Assembly: GCF_050908235.1 (NCBI RefSeq)
Contig: NZ_CP194340.1
Length of the DNA stretch: 64,000 nucleotides
Direction: 5' to 3' (one strand)
From: Pseudoramibacter alactolyticus
GTDB taxonomy: Bacteria > Bacillota > Clostridia > Eubacteriales > Eubacteriaceae
Below, in pieces: positions 33,821 through 42,709 of the stretch (within the stretch, counting starts at the first letter, position 1; every line of letters starts with the position of its first letter). The notes beneath the pieces were generated by a model, which saw only the letters and a list, made by a program, of their open reading frames with translations, was not told the origin of the DNA and made no database searches. The translations under genes were made by a program, and so were the position numbers.

Positions 33821-34873
33821 ATGGCAATTGTAACATTGGTCGGCTCTGGACAAATGGCCTCAGCATTGACCTTTCCATTGTTCGAAAACGGTTATGAAGT
33901 GCGGCTGGTCGGCTCCCCGCTGGATGGCGATGTCATCGCGCGGTTGCGGCAGGACAATTATCACATTAATTTGGACCGCACGCTGCATGACGGCGTGAAA
34001 TACTATACCATCGATCAGCTGAGCGAGGCACTCGACGATGCAGAGCTTGTGGTCTGCGGCGTGTCAAGCTTTGGCGTCGATTGGTTTTTGGAATCGGTAT
34101 TTCCGGTGATCCGGGCGGATGTGCCGGTAATTTCGGTTACCAAGGGTATGATTGATTATCCCGATGGCCGACTGCAGGTTTATCCGGAATACTGGGCGGA
34201 GCGCATGCCGGAAGATCATCAAATCGAGCTCTTTGCCATCGGCGGCCCCTGCACGGCCAGAGATCTCTCGGATCACGATCATTCCTTTGTCGCTTATTGC
34301 GGCAAGGATTTGGAGAAGCTCGCGTGGATCCGGGAACATTTTGCAACGGATTATTATCACATTGCGATCACAGATGACGTGGTGGGCCTTGAGGCGGCCG
34401 TCGCTTTGAAAAACGGCTATGCGCTGGGAACGGCCATCGCCATCGGCATGAAGAATCGCTGCGGGGACGACGGTATTGCCCATGTCAATTCCAAAGCGGC
34501 CCTCTTCCAGCAATCCGTTTGGGAAATGGATCAGCTGCTCGGCATCGTCGGTGGCAGCCACAAAATGATCATGTATGCGGCGGGAGATCTGGACGTCACG
34601 GTGGCCGGCGGACGCAGCCGCAAGGTGGGGCAATACCTCGGCGAGGGGTTTTCGATGCCGGAAATTGAAGCGAAACTTGCAGGCCAAACCCTTGAAGCGG
34701 TGGTTATCGCGACGCGCACGGCTAAAGCGGTGAAGGCCATGGCCAAAGCCGGCAGGATCAAAGAAACGGACTTTCCGCTGCTGATGCATGTGGATCAGTG
34801 CCTGAACGCAGGCGCCAAGGTGAACATTCCCTGGCACGATTTTGAAACCGTCACCCGCGATGCGGTCAAATAG
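33821..34873 (+). CDS. NAD-dependent glycerol-3-phosphate dehydrogenase-like protein
   Basis: ATG at 33821 follows AGGAAAGG; the preceding 27 codons have no site and overlap the promoter. The 350-residue protein has the N-terminal Rossmann motif LVGSGQMASALTFPLFENG, a VISVTKGM segment, and the catalytic lysine region VALKNGYALGTAIAIGMKN as in GpsA. It differs enough, and its partners are a kinase of xylulose type and a SorC regulator, that another polyol phosphate is likely as substrate. General family is secure; substrate is not. Confidence 0.8.
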   Translation: MAIVTLVGSGQMASALTFPLFENGYEVRLVGSPLDGDVIARLRQDNYHINLDRTLHDGVKYYTIDQLSEALDDAELVVCGVSSFGVDWFLESVFPVIRADVPVISVTKGMIDYPDGRLQVYPEYWAERMPEDHQIELFAIGGPCTARDLSDHDHSFVAYCGKDLEKLAWIREHFATDYYHIAITDDVVGLEAAVALKNGYALGTAIAIGMKNRCGDDGIAHVNSKAALFQQSVWEMDQLLGIVGGSHKMIMYAAGDLDVTVAGGRSRKVGQYLGEGFSMPEIEAKLAGQTLEAVVIATRTAKAVKAMAKAGRIKETDFPLLMHVDQCLNAGAKVNIPWHDFETVTRDAVK

Positions 34874-34945
34874 CAAGATCAATATGGCGGCAATCAGCCG
34901 ATTGTAAAAAATTCAATAACCAAAGATGGAGATGAGGAGAAAAAC

Positions 34946-36451
34946 ATGAAGTACATTTTGGGATTGGATCTTGGAACCAGCAGCATTAAAACTGTTTTGT
35001 TCGATCAGAACGGGAGAGAAATCGCCCAGCGCGCCGACGAATATCCGGTGTATCAACCGCATAACGGTTGGTCCGAACAGGATCCTGAGGATTGGTATCA
35101 GGCGGCGGTCACGACCATTCGCTATTGTCTGGATATTGCAGGTGTTTCGGGAGAAGACGTCATCGGGATCGGGATTGCCGGGCAGATGATGGGCGCGGTA
35201 ATGCTTGATGCCCAGGGCGAGCCCCTGCGCCGCGCTATTCTATGGAATGATGCCCGCACCTCGGAAGCGGCAGAATCCGTGCGCAGGCTCATCGGCGACG
35301 ATCTGATGATGAAGATCAACTGCAATCCGGTCCGTCCGGGCCTCACGGCTGCCAAGATTCAGTGGGTGAAGGAAAATGAGCCGGAAATTTGGGCGAAGAC
35401 CGCGCATATTTTGTTGCCGAAGGATTACCTGCGCTATCGCCTGACCGGCGAATACGCGACGGAGGTTTCGGACGCGTCGGCGATGCAGCTGCTGGACGTC
35501 CGCAATCGCTGCTGGTCGTCGGAGCTGCTCGCGGCGATGGAGATCAAAGAATCCCAGTTGGGCAAAATGTATGAATCCACCGATGCGACGGGGCAGCTTC
35601 TGCCGGAAGTGGCCGGACTGCTCGGACTGACGACAAAAACCATTGTGGCCGGCGGTGCCGGCGATAACGCGGCCGGGGCCGTGGGCACCGGGGTGGTAGC
35701 CCGTGGCCGCGCCATGACCACCATTGGCACCTCGGGGACGGTTTTTGCCTATGCCGACGAGCCGATGATGGATCAAAAAGCCCGGGTTTATACCTTCTGC
35801 ATGGCCGTGCCGGGGGCTTGGCACTTCATGGGCTCGGTCAATTCGGCGGGCAACTCCCTGAAGTGGTATCGCAACACGTTTTATCCGGGCGATGCGGAGT
35901 ACGAACAGATTAATAAAGACGCCATCGCTTCGGCACCCGGCGCCAACAATTTGATCTACATGCCCTATTTGACCGGGGAGCAATCGCCCCATTTCGATTT
36001 GAAATGCCGGGCCGGTTTTGTGGGCCTGTCGGCGACGCACACCAAGGGCGATATCACCCGCGCCGTGATGGAAGGCATCACCTATGCCATGCGCGACGTG
36101 CTCGAAGCCATCCGCGAATCCGGTATTGAGCCGGATGTGATGCGGCTGTGCGGCGGCGGCTCGAAGAGTCCCTTCTGGCGTCAGCTTTGTGCCGATATTT
36201 ACGGCATGAAGGTGGTGCTGCCGGATATGAACTCGGCTAATGCCACAGCGCTTGGCGGCGCAATTCTGGCCATGGTGGCCACCGGACTTTATCCGAGCGT
36301 GCAGGTGGCCTGCGACAAGATCATCGTGATGCGGGACGAAAGTTTTGATCCCAATCCGGATCTGCGGACAAAATACGACGCAACCTATGCGGCCTTTGAT
36401 AAATTGTATCCGCAGTTAAAAGACAATTTCGCAGAAATTCTAAGCCTCTAA
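34946..36451 (+). CDS. Xylulokinase-type FGGY carbohydrate kinase
   Basis: The 501-residue kinase has the FGGY phosphate loop LGLDLGTSSIKTVLFD, GWSEQDPEDWY, the WNDART segment with catalytic Asp, and the second signature from MPYLTGEQSPHFD through RAVMEGITYAMRDVLE, then CGGGSKSPFWRQLCADIYG. It looks closest to xylulokinase. It follows the dehydrogenase by 72 bp and is in its operon. Together they could phosphorylate a keto-sugar derived from a pentitol or other polyol. No sugar transporter is adjacent. Confidence 0.88.
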   Translation: MKYILGLDLGTSSIKTVLFDQNGREIAQRADEYPVYQPHNGWSEQDPEDWYQAAVTTIRYCLDIAGVSGEDVIGIGIAGQMMGAVMLDAQGEPLRRAILWNDARTSEAAESVRRLIGDDLMMKINCNPVRPGLTAAKIQWVKENEPEIWAKTAHILLPKDYLRYRLTGEYATEVSDASAMQLLDVRNRCWSSELLAAMEIKESQLGKMYESTDATGQLLPEVAGLLGLTTKTIVAGGAGDNAAGAVGTGVVARGRAMTTIGTSGTVFAYADEPMMDQKARVYTFCMAVPGAWHFMGSVNSAGNSLKWYRNTFYPGDAEYEQINKDAIASAPGANNLIYMPYLTGEQSPHFDLKCRAGFVGLSATHTKGDITRAVMEGITYAMRDVLEAIRESGIEPDVMRLCGGGSKSPFWRQLCADIYGMKVVLPDMNSANATALGGAILAMVATGLYPSVQVACDKIIVMRDESFDPNPDLRTKYDATYAAFDKLYPQLKDNFAEILSL

Positions 36452-36469
36452 GCTTTTCCTTTCAAAATA

Positions 36470-36498
36470 AAAATCTCCCGGTCGACCGGGAGATTTTT
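36470..36498. terminator. Terminator after the kinase gene
   Basis: AAAATCTCCCGGTC pairs with GACCGGGAGATTTT as a perfect palindrome followed by TTA; it can also serve the convergent PII gene. Confidence 0.85.
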
Positions 36499-36511
36499 TA
36501 TGTGCGGGGTT

Positions 36512-36856
36512 CTAATTAATGGCGGCCACGCCGGTTTCGCCGGTGCGGATGCGGATTACGTTCTTCAGATCGTAAACGAAAATTTTACCGTCGCCCGGTT
36601 CGCCGGTATAAGCGGTTTGCCGAATCACGTCGATTACCTTGTTTGCAATGGCCTCCTCGGAGACGACAATTTCAAACTTCATCTTCGGCAGCATGTGGAT
36701 GTCCACCTTCGAACCGCGCACCCGCCGGGTATAGCCCTTCTGGGTGCCGCAGCCCATGACCTGGGAGACGGTGATGCCATGGATGGCCACCGATTTCAAA
36801 GCCTGCATTAAATCTTCATACAATTCGTCGCGGACAATAGCTTCAACTTTAATCAT
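36512..36856 (-). CDS. glnK: PII nitrogen regulatory protein (GlnB/GlnK type)
   Basis: The start at 36856 follows AAAGGAG and gives 114 residues. The protein has MIKVEAIVRDELYEDLMQAL, GITVSQVMGCGTQKG, LPKMKFEIVVSEE and the GDGKIFVYDLKNVIRIRTGE C-terminal signature. In the T loop the usual RGAEY is RGSKV, so the tyrosine that is uridylylated in proteobacteria is missing; regulation should therefore be by ATP/ADP/2-oxoglutarate binding. It lies 19 bp after amtB on the same transcript and should gate that transporter. Confidence 0.94.
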   Translation of the reverse strand: MIKVEAIVRDELYEDLMQALKSVAIHGITVSQVMGCGTQKGYTRRVRGSKVDIHMLPKMKFEIVVSEEAIANKVIDVIRQTAYTGEPGDGKIFVYDLKNVIRIRTGETGVAAIN

Positions 36857-36875
36857 GGGAATGCTCCTTTCACGA

Positions 36876-38117
36876 TTAGTCCATGCCGGTAAAGGAGGGG
36901 TAGGCTTTTTCGCCGTGTTGGCTGATATCCAGTCCGCGCCGTTCATCTGCGGCATCCACGCGTAGCGGCACAAAAATAGAAACGACTTTGGCGATCATGA
37001 AGGTGCCGAAGACGGCGATGACGATGGTGGCGCTGATGGCGATGAGCTGGGCGAAGAACAAGTGTGTATCGCCGAAGACCAGGCCGTTCCAGCGGGCGGC
37101 GGGGTTGACGGATCGGCTGGCGAAAAGTCCGGTGGCGATGCCGCCCCAGATGCCGCCGATGCCGTGACAGCCAAAAGCGTCCAGCGCGTCATCATAACCC
37201 AGGCGGGGCTTGACCACGGAAACCATGAAATAGGCCAGAGGGCTGACCACGCCGCCGATAATAAAGGACGTCCAGATCGGCACGAAGCCTGCACCCGGCG
37301 TGATGGCCACCAGCCCGAGCACGGCACCGGTCGCTGCGCCGACGGCGGTGGGTTTGCCGGTGACAGCCACATCGATGAGCATCCAGACGATCATGGCGAT
37401 GCCGGCGGACGTATTGGTGGTGATAAACGCGTGGGCGGCCAGGGAGCCGGCGCTTAAGGCACTGCCGGCGTTAAAGCCAAACCAGCCAAACCAGAGCATT
37501 GCCGCCCCGAGCAGCACAAAGGGAATGTTGTGGGTGTGGTAGGTCACTCGGTCATAGCCCCGGCGTTTGCCAATTATCAGCGCGAGCACAAGGCCGGAAA
37601 AGCCGGACGAAATGTGGACGACGTTGCCGCCGGCAAAATCCACCGAGCCGAGCACTTCGCCGAGCAGGCCTCCCTTTCCCCAAACCATGTGGGCCAGGGG
37701 ACAATACACCAGCAGCAGCCAAAAAATAATAAACCAGAAAAGCGCTTTGAAGTTCATGCGTCCGGCTACGGCACCGGTGATGAGTGCCGGCGTGATCAAG
37801 GCAAACATCATTTGGAAAGCGACGTAGGCCAGCTTCGGAATCGTGGGCGCATAGGCGCTTGGGCCGCGGCCCAGGCCGAGACCGAACGCGTTTTGAAGGC
37901 TGCCGATAATGCCGCCGTGATCACCGACGAAACTGAGCGAATACCCGACGGCTATCCACAAAACGGAAGCAATGCCCATGATGAAAAAGGACATCATCAT
38001 CGTATTGAGCACATTTTTGCGGCGTTCCAGGCCGCCGTAAAAGAAAGCAAGGCCCGGCGTCATGAGCATGACCAAGGCCGCACAGATTAGAATAAATGTG
38101 GTATCTCCAGTTTTCAT
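36876..38117 (-). CDS. amtB: Ammonium transporter
   Basis: ATG at 38117 with GGAG upstream gives 413 residues and eleven predicted helices. Signatures include ALVMLMTPGLAFFYGGLERRKN, the conserved Asp/Trp region CPLAHMVWGKGG, VVHISSGFSGLVLALIIG with a pore His, and DALDAFGCHGIGGIWG with the second pore His. Transcription starts at a near-consensus promoter but runs at once into a terminator hairpin, so expression appears controlled by antitermination. It is co-transcribed with the PII gene. Confidence 0.96.
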   Translation of the reverse strand: MKTGDTTFILICAALVMLMTPGLAFFYGGLERRKNVLNTMMMSFFIMGIASVLWIAVGYSLSFVGDHGGIIGSLQNAFGLGLGRGPSAYAPTIPKLAYVAFQMMFALITPALITGAVAGRMNFKALFWFIIFWLLLVYCPLAHMVWGKGGLLGEVLGSVDFAGGNVVHISSGFSGLVLALIIGKRRGYDRVTYHTHNIPFVLLGAAMLWFGWFGFNAGSALSAGSLAAHAFITTNTSAGIAMIVWMLIDVAVTGKPTAVGAATGAVLGLVAITPGAGFVPIWTSFIIGGVVSPLAYFMVSVVKPRLGYDDALDAFGCHGIGGIWGGIATGLFASRSVNPAARWNGLVFGDTHLFFAQLIAISATIVIAVFGTFMIAKVVSIFVPLRVDAADERRGLDISQHGEKAYPSFTGMD

Positions 38118-38169
38118 AAAAAACTCCAATTCTAAAACCAATGGCGGGAAATGATCTTTGTTTGCAAAC

Positions 38170-38217
38170 AAAAAAGGTGCTGAAGGAAATTTTCTAAATT
38201 TTTCCTTCAGCACCTTT
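38170..38217 (-). terminator. Leader terminator at the start of the amtB transcript
   Basis: On the minus strand AAAGGTGCTGAAGGAAA pairs perfectly with TTTCCTTCAGCACCTTT and is followed by TTTG. It begins within about ten bases of the predicted transcription start, leaving no room for an aptamer before it. Confidence 0.75.
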
Positions 38218-38229
38218 GCTAATGTCCAA

Positions 38230-38258
38230 ATTATAGTGGACGGGTTTTAAAAAGTCAA
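38230..38258 (-). promoter_or_regulatory. Promoter of amtB-glnK
   Basis: On the minus strand TTGACT and TATAAT are separated by 17 bases. Confidence 0.75.
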
Positions 38259-38368
38259 GCAACGTGTCTGTTCTTTTGATAATACAAAGTAAAATGTAAA
38301 ATTAAAACTTTAATGCAGAACCCTGTAGGGTATAAAGTGTAAATTTGACAAGTGAAGAGCCTTCTGAA

Positions 38369-38397
38369 TTGATAAAAAATCAGGCAATTCTTATAAT
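38369..38397 (+). promoter_or_regulatory. Promoter of the ABC transporter operon
   Basis: TTGATA and TATAAT are separated by 17 bases. The about 90-nt leader can fold GATTGCTTC (38413-38421) against GAAGCAATC (38448-38456). Confidence 0.7.
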
Positions 38398-38495
38398 TAA
38401 AGTTAAGATTCAGATTGCTTCATGCTTTCTTAAAAACAAGTGGATAAAGAAGCAATCAACCGTAGAAATTTCTCATGTAGAAAGAAGGTTATAAA

Positions 38496-39488
38496 ATGCA
38501 GAGAATGAAAGTAAAATTGTTGTCTGTCGGATTGGCCGGCTGCGGTTTATCCAGATCAAGTTCGACCAAAAAGGCATCCTCGAAGAATTATAAGTCGGTT
38601 ACCATCACGATGAATCTGCAGCGCAGCGGGCTCGGGAAGAATTATGACCACACCTTTAAGAAGGCGCCGGCAAAGGTGGTGGCCGACGGCGATCAGATGG
38701 CGGATATCTTCTTTGATCTCGGTTTGGCCGGCAATATGGTAGGTTATACCGAAGGGGCCTGCGTGGATACCATCAAACAATATCCCGGCGAAAAGAAAGT
38801 GAAACAACTGGCAAAGCCAGGCATCAATCTGCGCTCTGTTTCTAAAGAAAAAGTGCTGGCCAGCGGCTGCGATTTTTTGGTCGGTTGGGACGATCTTTTC
38901 TCCGATAAAAACTACAGCGTGAAGTTCTGTAAAAAGAATGGCATTGTGCCTTATTTCCCCTATGTTTGCTCCGACAGTGCAACCTTTGACGATCTGTATA
39001 AGGATTATGCCGCCCTCGGCAAGATCTTCCAGGTGGAGAAGACAGCGGCCAAACGCGTCAGCAAAATGAAAAGAACGCTGGATGCCGTCCATCAGATGTT
39101 GGGCGAAGAAGCGTATAAGAAGCCAATCAGAGTTTTTGTTTATGATTCCGGCGAAGATGCACCGTTCACGGCTTGCCAGGGGATGCCCGGCGACACATTA
39201 AAACGGGCCGGTGCCATTTCAATCTTCAGCGACATCAACAAGGGATGGGCGACGCCCTCCTGGGAACAGGTTGTCGAACGGGATCCCGATGCGATCATCA
39301 TTCTCGATTACAATCATGACACCAAGAAAAAGACCAAATTCCTAAAGACCAATAAATACACAAAGAATCTGCGCGCGGTCAAAGAAGGCAAGATTTATTC
39401 GGCCAATTGTGCTGTGATGCAAGGCTCTGCAGGCTCGGCCGATCTGGTGAAGAGCATTGCCAAACAATTGTATCCGGATAAATTCTAA
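38496..39488 (+). CDS. ABC transporter substrate-binding protein, iron-chelate/corrinoid type
   Basis: The 330-residue protein belongs to the BtuF/FepB-like periplasmic-binding family: APAKVVADGDQMADIFFDLGLAGNMVGY, then VLASGCDFLVGWDDLF and PDAIIILDYN. The N-terminus has a lipobox LAGC at residue 16, but the hydrophobic segment is very short, so the signal peptide may be damaged or atypical. The ligand could be a siderophore, heme or cobalamin; corrinoid is attractive in an acetogen, but sequence alone does not decide. The permease and ATPase follow. Confidence 0.85.
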   Translation: MQRMKVKLLSVGLAGCGLSRSSSTKKASSKNYKSVTITMNLQRSGLGKNYDHTFKKAPAKVVADGDQMADIFFDLGLAGNMVGYTEGACVDTIKQYPGEKKVKQLAKPGINLRSVSKEKVLASGCDFLVGWDDLFSDKNYSVKFCKKNGIVPYFPYVCSDSATFDDLYKDYAALGKIFQVEKTAAKRVSKMKRTLDAVHQMLGEEAYKKPIRVFVYDSGEDAPFTACQGMPGDTLKRAGAISIFSDINKGWATPSWEQVVERDPDAIIILDYNHDTKKKTKFLKTNKYTKNLRAVKEGKIYSANCAVMQGSAGSADLVKSIAKQLYPDKF

Positions 39489-39565
39489 AACGGGCCGTTT
39501 TAGCAATTAAGCATAAAAGAACAAGGGGGAGAGACTTTCGGTGGAGGTCTCTCCTTCCCCTTTTA
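39485..39565 (+). terminator. Two hairpins between binding protein and permease genes
   Basis: AAAACGG/CCGTTTT directly after the stop, then a longer GGGGGAGAGAC / GTCTCTCCTTCCCC stem followed by TTTT. This may set a higher level of binding protein than of permease. Confidence 0.6.
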
Positions 39566-39597
39566 GCAACCCTTTTGAAGGAAGGTAACGCCATAAG

Positions 39598-40674
39598 ATG
39601 AAAAAATTATCCGTTTTGCCCTTGCGCAGGAAGGGCGCCTACTTTGCGTTCTGCCTTGGCGCCGGTGTGCTTTTAGTGTTGGGCGTGATTCTGGCCGTAT
39701 TTTGTGGATCGGTCACCGTTCCGCCGGATGTCGTTTGCCGCGTTCTGATCAATCACATGACCCATCAGACCATTTTTGAACCGGATTGGAACGCAGGTCT
39801 TGAAACCATTATTTGGACGATTCGCTTTCCGCGGGTGCTCATGGCCTTTATGGTGGGGTCCGGGCTTACCATCTGCGGGATCTTGATGCAGGCGCTGACC
39901 AAAAATTCTCTGGCCGATCCCTATGTGCTCGGGATTTCCTCCGGGGCTTCAGCCGGAGCGGTCGCCGTGATCATGTACGGCTGGTTTGCGTTTATGGGTC
40001 AATTCCACATTGCCCTGGGAGCCGGCATCGGCGCGTTGGTTTCGATTGCCATCGCGATGAAGGTATCCTCAGTGAATAATAAGATCACTTCGATCCAGTT
40101 GGTGCTCGCCGGGATTGCCGTGTCCACCCTGTTTACGGCGCTGACCAATTTGATGATCTATTACAAGCGGACGGGCGACGACAAGGTCAAAACGGCCATG
40201 TATTGGATGATGGGCTCGCTGAGCGGGGCCAATTGGAACACGGTGCTGTATGTGTTTATCGTTTCGTTGATCTGCATTGCGGTGATCGGCTTTTTCGCCG
40301 ACAGCCTGGACGTGCTGATGCTCGGCGACGACACCGCGACGATGCTGGGCGTGAATTTACGACGCATCAAGTTGTCGATCATCATTTTATGCACACTGTT
40401 GACCGGTGCCATCGTTTCTGTCAGCGGGGTCATCGGCTTTGTGGGGCTGATTATCCCGCACGTTACCCGATCGATCGTGGGACCGAAGCATGGCCGGCTG
40501 ATTCCGGCGTCGATTTTGGTGGGCGGTTTGTTTGCGATCCTCTGCGATCTGATTTCCCGAGTGATTGTTTCGCCGGAGGAGCTGCCTTTGGGCGTGCTGA
40601 CGGCCCTTTTCGGGGCGCCGTTCTTCCTCTTCCTGATCCGCAAGAGCCGGTCTAAGTTTGGAGGTGCCGAATGA
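39598..40674 (+). CDS. FecCD-type ABC permease
   Basis: The 358-residue membrane protein has the FecCD family pattern: MAFMVGSGLTICGILMQALTKNSLADPYVLGISSGASAGAV, divided here as GLTICGILMQALTKN and LGISSGASAGA, then GFVGLIIPHVTRSIVGPKH and the LPLGVLTALFGAPFFLFL end. About ten helices are visible. It works with the binding protein before and the ATPase after; its stop overlaps the ATPase start. Confidence 0.95.
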   Translation: MKKLSVLPLRRKGAYFAFCLGAGVLLVLGVILAVFCGSVTVPPDVVCRVLINHMTHQTIFEPDWNAGLETIIWTIRFPRVLMAFMVGSGLTICGILMQALTKNSLADPYVLGISSGASAGAVAVIMYGWFAFMGQFHIALGAGIGALVSIAIAMKVSSVNNKITSIQLVLAGIAVSTLFTALTNLMIYYKRTGDDKVKTAMYWMMGSLSGANWNTVLYVFIVSLICIAVIGFFADSLDVLMLGDDTATMLGVNLRRIKLSIIILCTLLTGAIVSVSGVIGFVGLIIPHVTRSIVGPKHGRLIPASILVGGLFAILCDLISRVIVSPEELPLGVLTALFGAPFFLFLIRKSRSKFGGAE

Positions 40675-41446
40675 TTCAATTAAAGGTTGAGGATCTCGGT
40701 TTTTCCATCGATCGTATCAAAATCATCGACGCGATTAGTCTGGAGGTTCAAAAAAATGAATTTGTTGGTTTGGTCGGGCCCAACGGCTGCGGCAAATCGA
40801 CCCTGCTCAAAAATATCTACCGGATTTACCAGCCGGATACGGGCAAGGTTTATCTCGACGGGGACGAAATTCAAAGGATTAAAGACAAAGCTTTTGCGAA
40901 AAAAATGTCGGTGATGGTGCAGGAAAACAACGTGGCATTCGATCTGACGGTGCTCGACATGGTGATGCTCGGCCGCTATGCCCATAAGAAAATACTGCAG
41001 GACTCTTCAAAAGAAGATAAAGCGATCGCTGAAAAATGCATCGAAGAGGTGGGATGAAGGGCTATGAAACACGCAGCTTTTTAAGCCTTTCCGGCGGAGA
41101 AAAGCAACGTGTGCTTCTGGCACGGGCCCTTTCCCAGAAAGCGGAGCTGATCGTTCTCGACGAGCCGACCAATCATTTGGATATTAAATTTCAGTATCAG
41201 ATCATGAATATTTTGAAGCGACAGGATGTTACCGTGTTCACGTCGGTGCACGATCTGAACATCGCGGCGCTGTATTGCGATCGGATCGTCGTTCTTAAAA
41301 AGGGAAAGTTGGTGACCATCGGCACGCCCGAAGAAGTGATCCGGCCGGAGATGATTCGATATCTCTACGGCATGGAGAGTGAAGTGCGCATCAATAGGAT
41401 GACGGGTAGGCCGCAGATCCAGTTTCTGCCGAATTTTGACGCTTAA
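40671..41446 (+). pseudogene. ABC transporter ATPase, single-base frameshift
   Basis: The first frame (40671-41057) carries the Walker A motif GPNGCGKST and the Q-loop VMVQENN. The second (from about 41036) carries LSGGEKQRVLLARAL, Walker B LIVLDEPTNHLD, and the H-loop TSVHDLN. Frames cross at the GGG at 41051-41053; one more G would read EEVGMKGYETRSF without interruption. This is the second apparent one-base loss in a G run in the window. Either the transporter is inactivated or the base was missed in sequencing. Confidence 0.8.
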
Positions 41447-41513
41447 AGATGCAGGATGAAGCTGGCCGCCAAATAATAATACATATGCAGTCATAAAAAG
41501 GGCAGTGATGATA

Positions 41514-42571
41514 TGTACCCTCTTTACTGGACATCCAGTAAGGAGGGTATTTTTATGCGATATAGTTATGCGTTCAAAAGAAAATGCGTTGAAATGTATC
41601 GTCATCAGAAGCAGTATCCAAAGACACCAAAAGGTGTCAAAGCCCAAACTTTTCAGAAGCATGTAAGAGAGTGGGTGGAACTTGAAGATTGTCATGGGCC
41701 AGAGATTTTAAAACACAAGCATGCTAACAAAGTTTGGACAGCGGACGAAAAGTTTGATTTTGAACTGAAGAAAGTTGATGCTGTCGCCAAGCGCAATAGC
41801 CAGTTATCCCATGAGATTCGAACAATATTCAAAAAGTATCAAGGCCGTTATGGTGTCAGAAGAGTTTATCAAGCGCTGAGAAATCAAGGTTTAGTCGTCA
41901 ATCACAAACGCGTACAGCGAATTATGCATCGTGAAGGATTATTGGGGAAACGTCCCAGAGAAAAATATCATTCTTATCTGGGAGAAGTCGGCAAGATTGC
42001 AGACAATATCATAAATCGAGATTTTAGTACAACTGGACCATTTCAGAAATGGACGACCGATGTTTCCCAATTTAACATTTAACTTTTCTTGGGGAAAATG
42101 CTACCTATCTCCTATTTTAGATATGCACACCAATGAAATCATTGCGTATGATTTAGCTCGACGTTCCAATCTTGAGCAGATTAAACGTATGCTAACCCAT
42201 GCTTTTAGAAAGTGCCACGAACTCAAGGGACTTATTATGCATTCTGATCAAGGGTGGCAATATCAACACCGATACTATAGAGAAACACTCAAAGCTCATG
42301 GTATTACCCAATCTATGTCCAGGAAAGGCAACTGCTATGATAACTGTATTATGGAAACTTTCTTTGGCAGAATGAAAAACGAAATGTATTATGGCTGTGA
42401 GAAGCAATACCAATCCTTCGAAGCCTTCTCTCAAGCCGTCAAGGAATATATCCATTATTATAACCATGTTAGAATTCAAAAGAAAACAAAATGGATGCCC
42501 CCTGTAACTTACAGGAAAGCATCCATGTGTTGGTAACTAAGTATTTATTTGTGTCCAGTTTTTGGGGTACA
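41514..42571 (+). mobile_element. IS3-family insertion sequence, inactivated
   Basis: Ends are imperfect inverted repeats: TGTACCCTCTTTACTGGACA at 41514-41533 and TGTCCAGTTTTTGGGGTACA at 42552-42571 (15 of 20 positions pair). The matching continues a few bases outside (ATGAT), so the true ends may lie slightly further out. No clear target duplication was found. The contained transposase is broken. Confidence 0.7.
41546..42536 (+). pseudogene. IS3-family transposase, deleted and frameshifted
   Basis: The first frame begins MRYSYAFKRKCVEMYRH, an OrfA-type helix-turn-helix start, and passes abruptly into the OrfB integrase N-terminus (KYQGRYGVRRVYQALRNQ, RVQRIMHREGLLGKRPRE). OrfA's second half and the start of OrfB are missing. 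At about 42068-42082 the 7-bp unit ATTTAAC is present twice in tandem, shifting the frame; removing one copy would read WTTDVSQFNFSWG. The second frame completes the DDE core with LIMHSDQGWQYQ and the NCYDNCIMETFFG region. Confidence 0.8.
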
Positions 42572-42667
42572 CATCATGATGCATGCTGCCTTTTTTGTGT
42601 GAAGGAACGTCGTACACTATAATGTATGTGCGGGTGACTTTGATTGGAATCGGGCGGTTCGCACAAT

Positions 42668-42698
42668 CAAAAAGCTGTGTCGAAAGACACAGCTTTTT
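42668..42698 (-). terminator. Terminator of hppA
   Basis: AAAAAGCTGTGTC and GACACAGCTTTTT flank a GAAA loop; poly-T follows in either direction. Confidence 0.85.
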
Positions 42699-42709
42699 GA
42701 ATTCTGTTT

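Noticed and set aside
34064..34882. A 272-codon minus-strand frame opposite the GpsA-like gene
   Set aside because: Complement of a gene with clear Rossmann motifs; no start signal.
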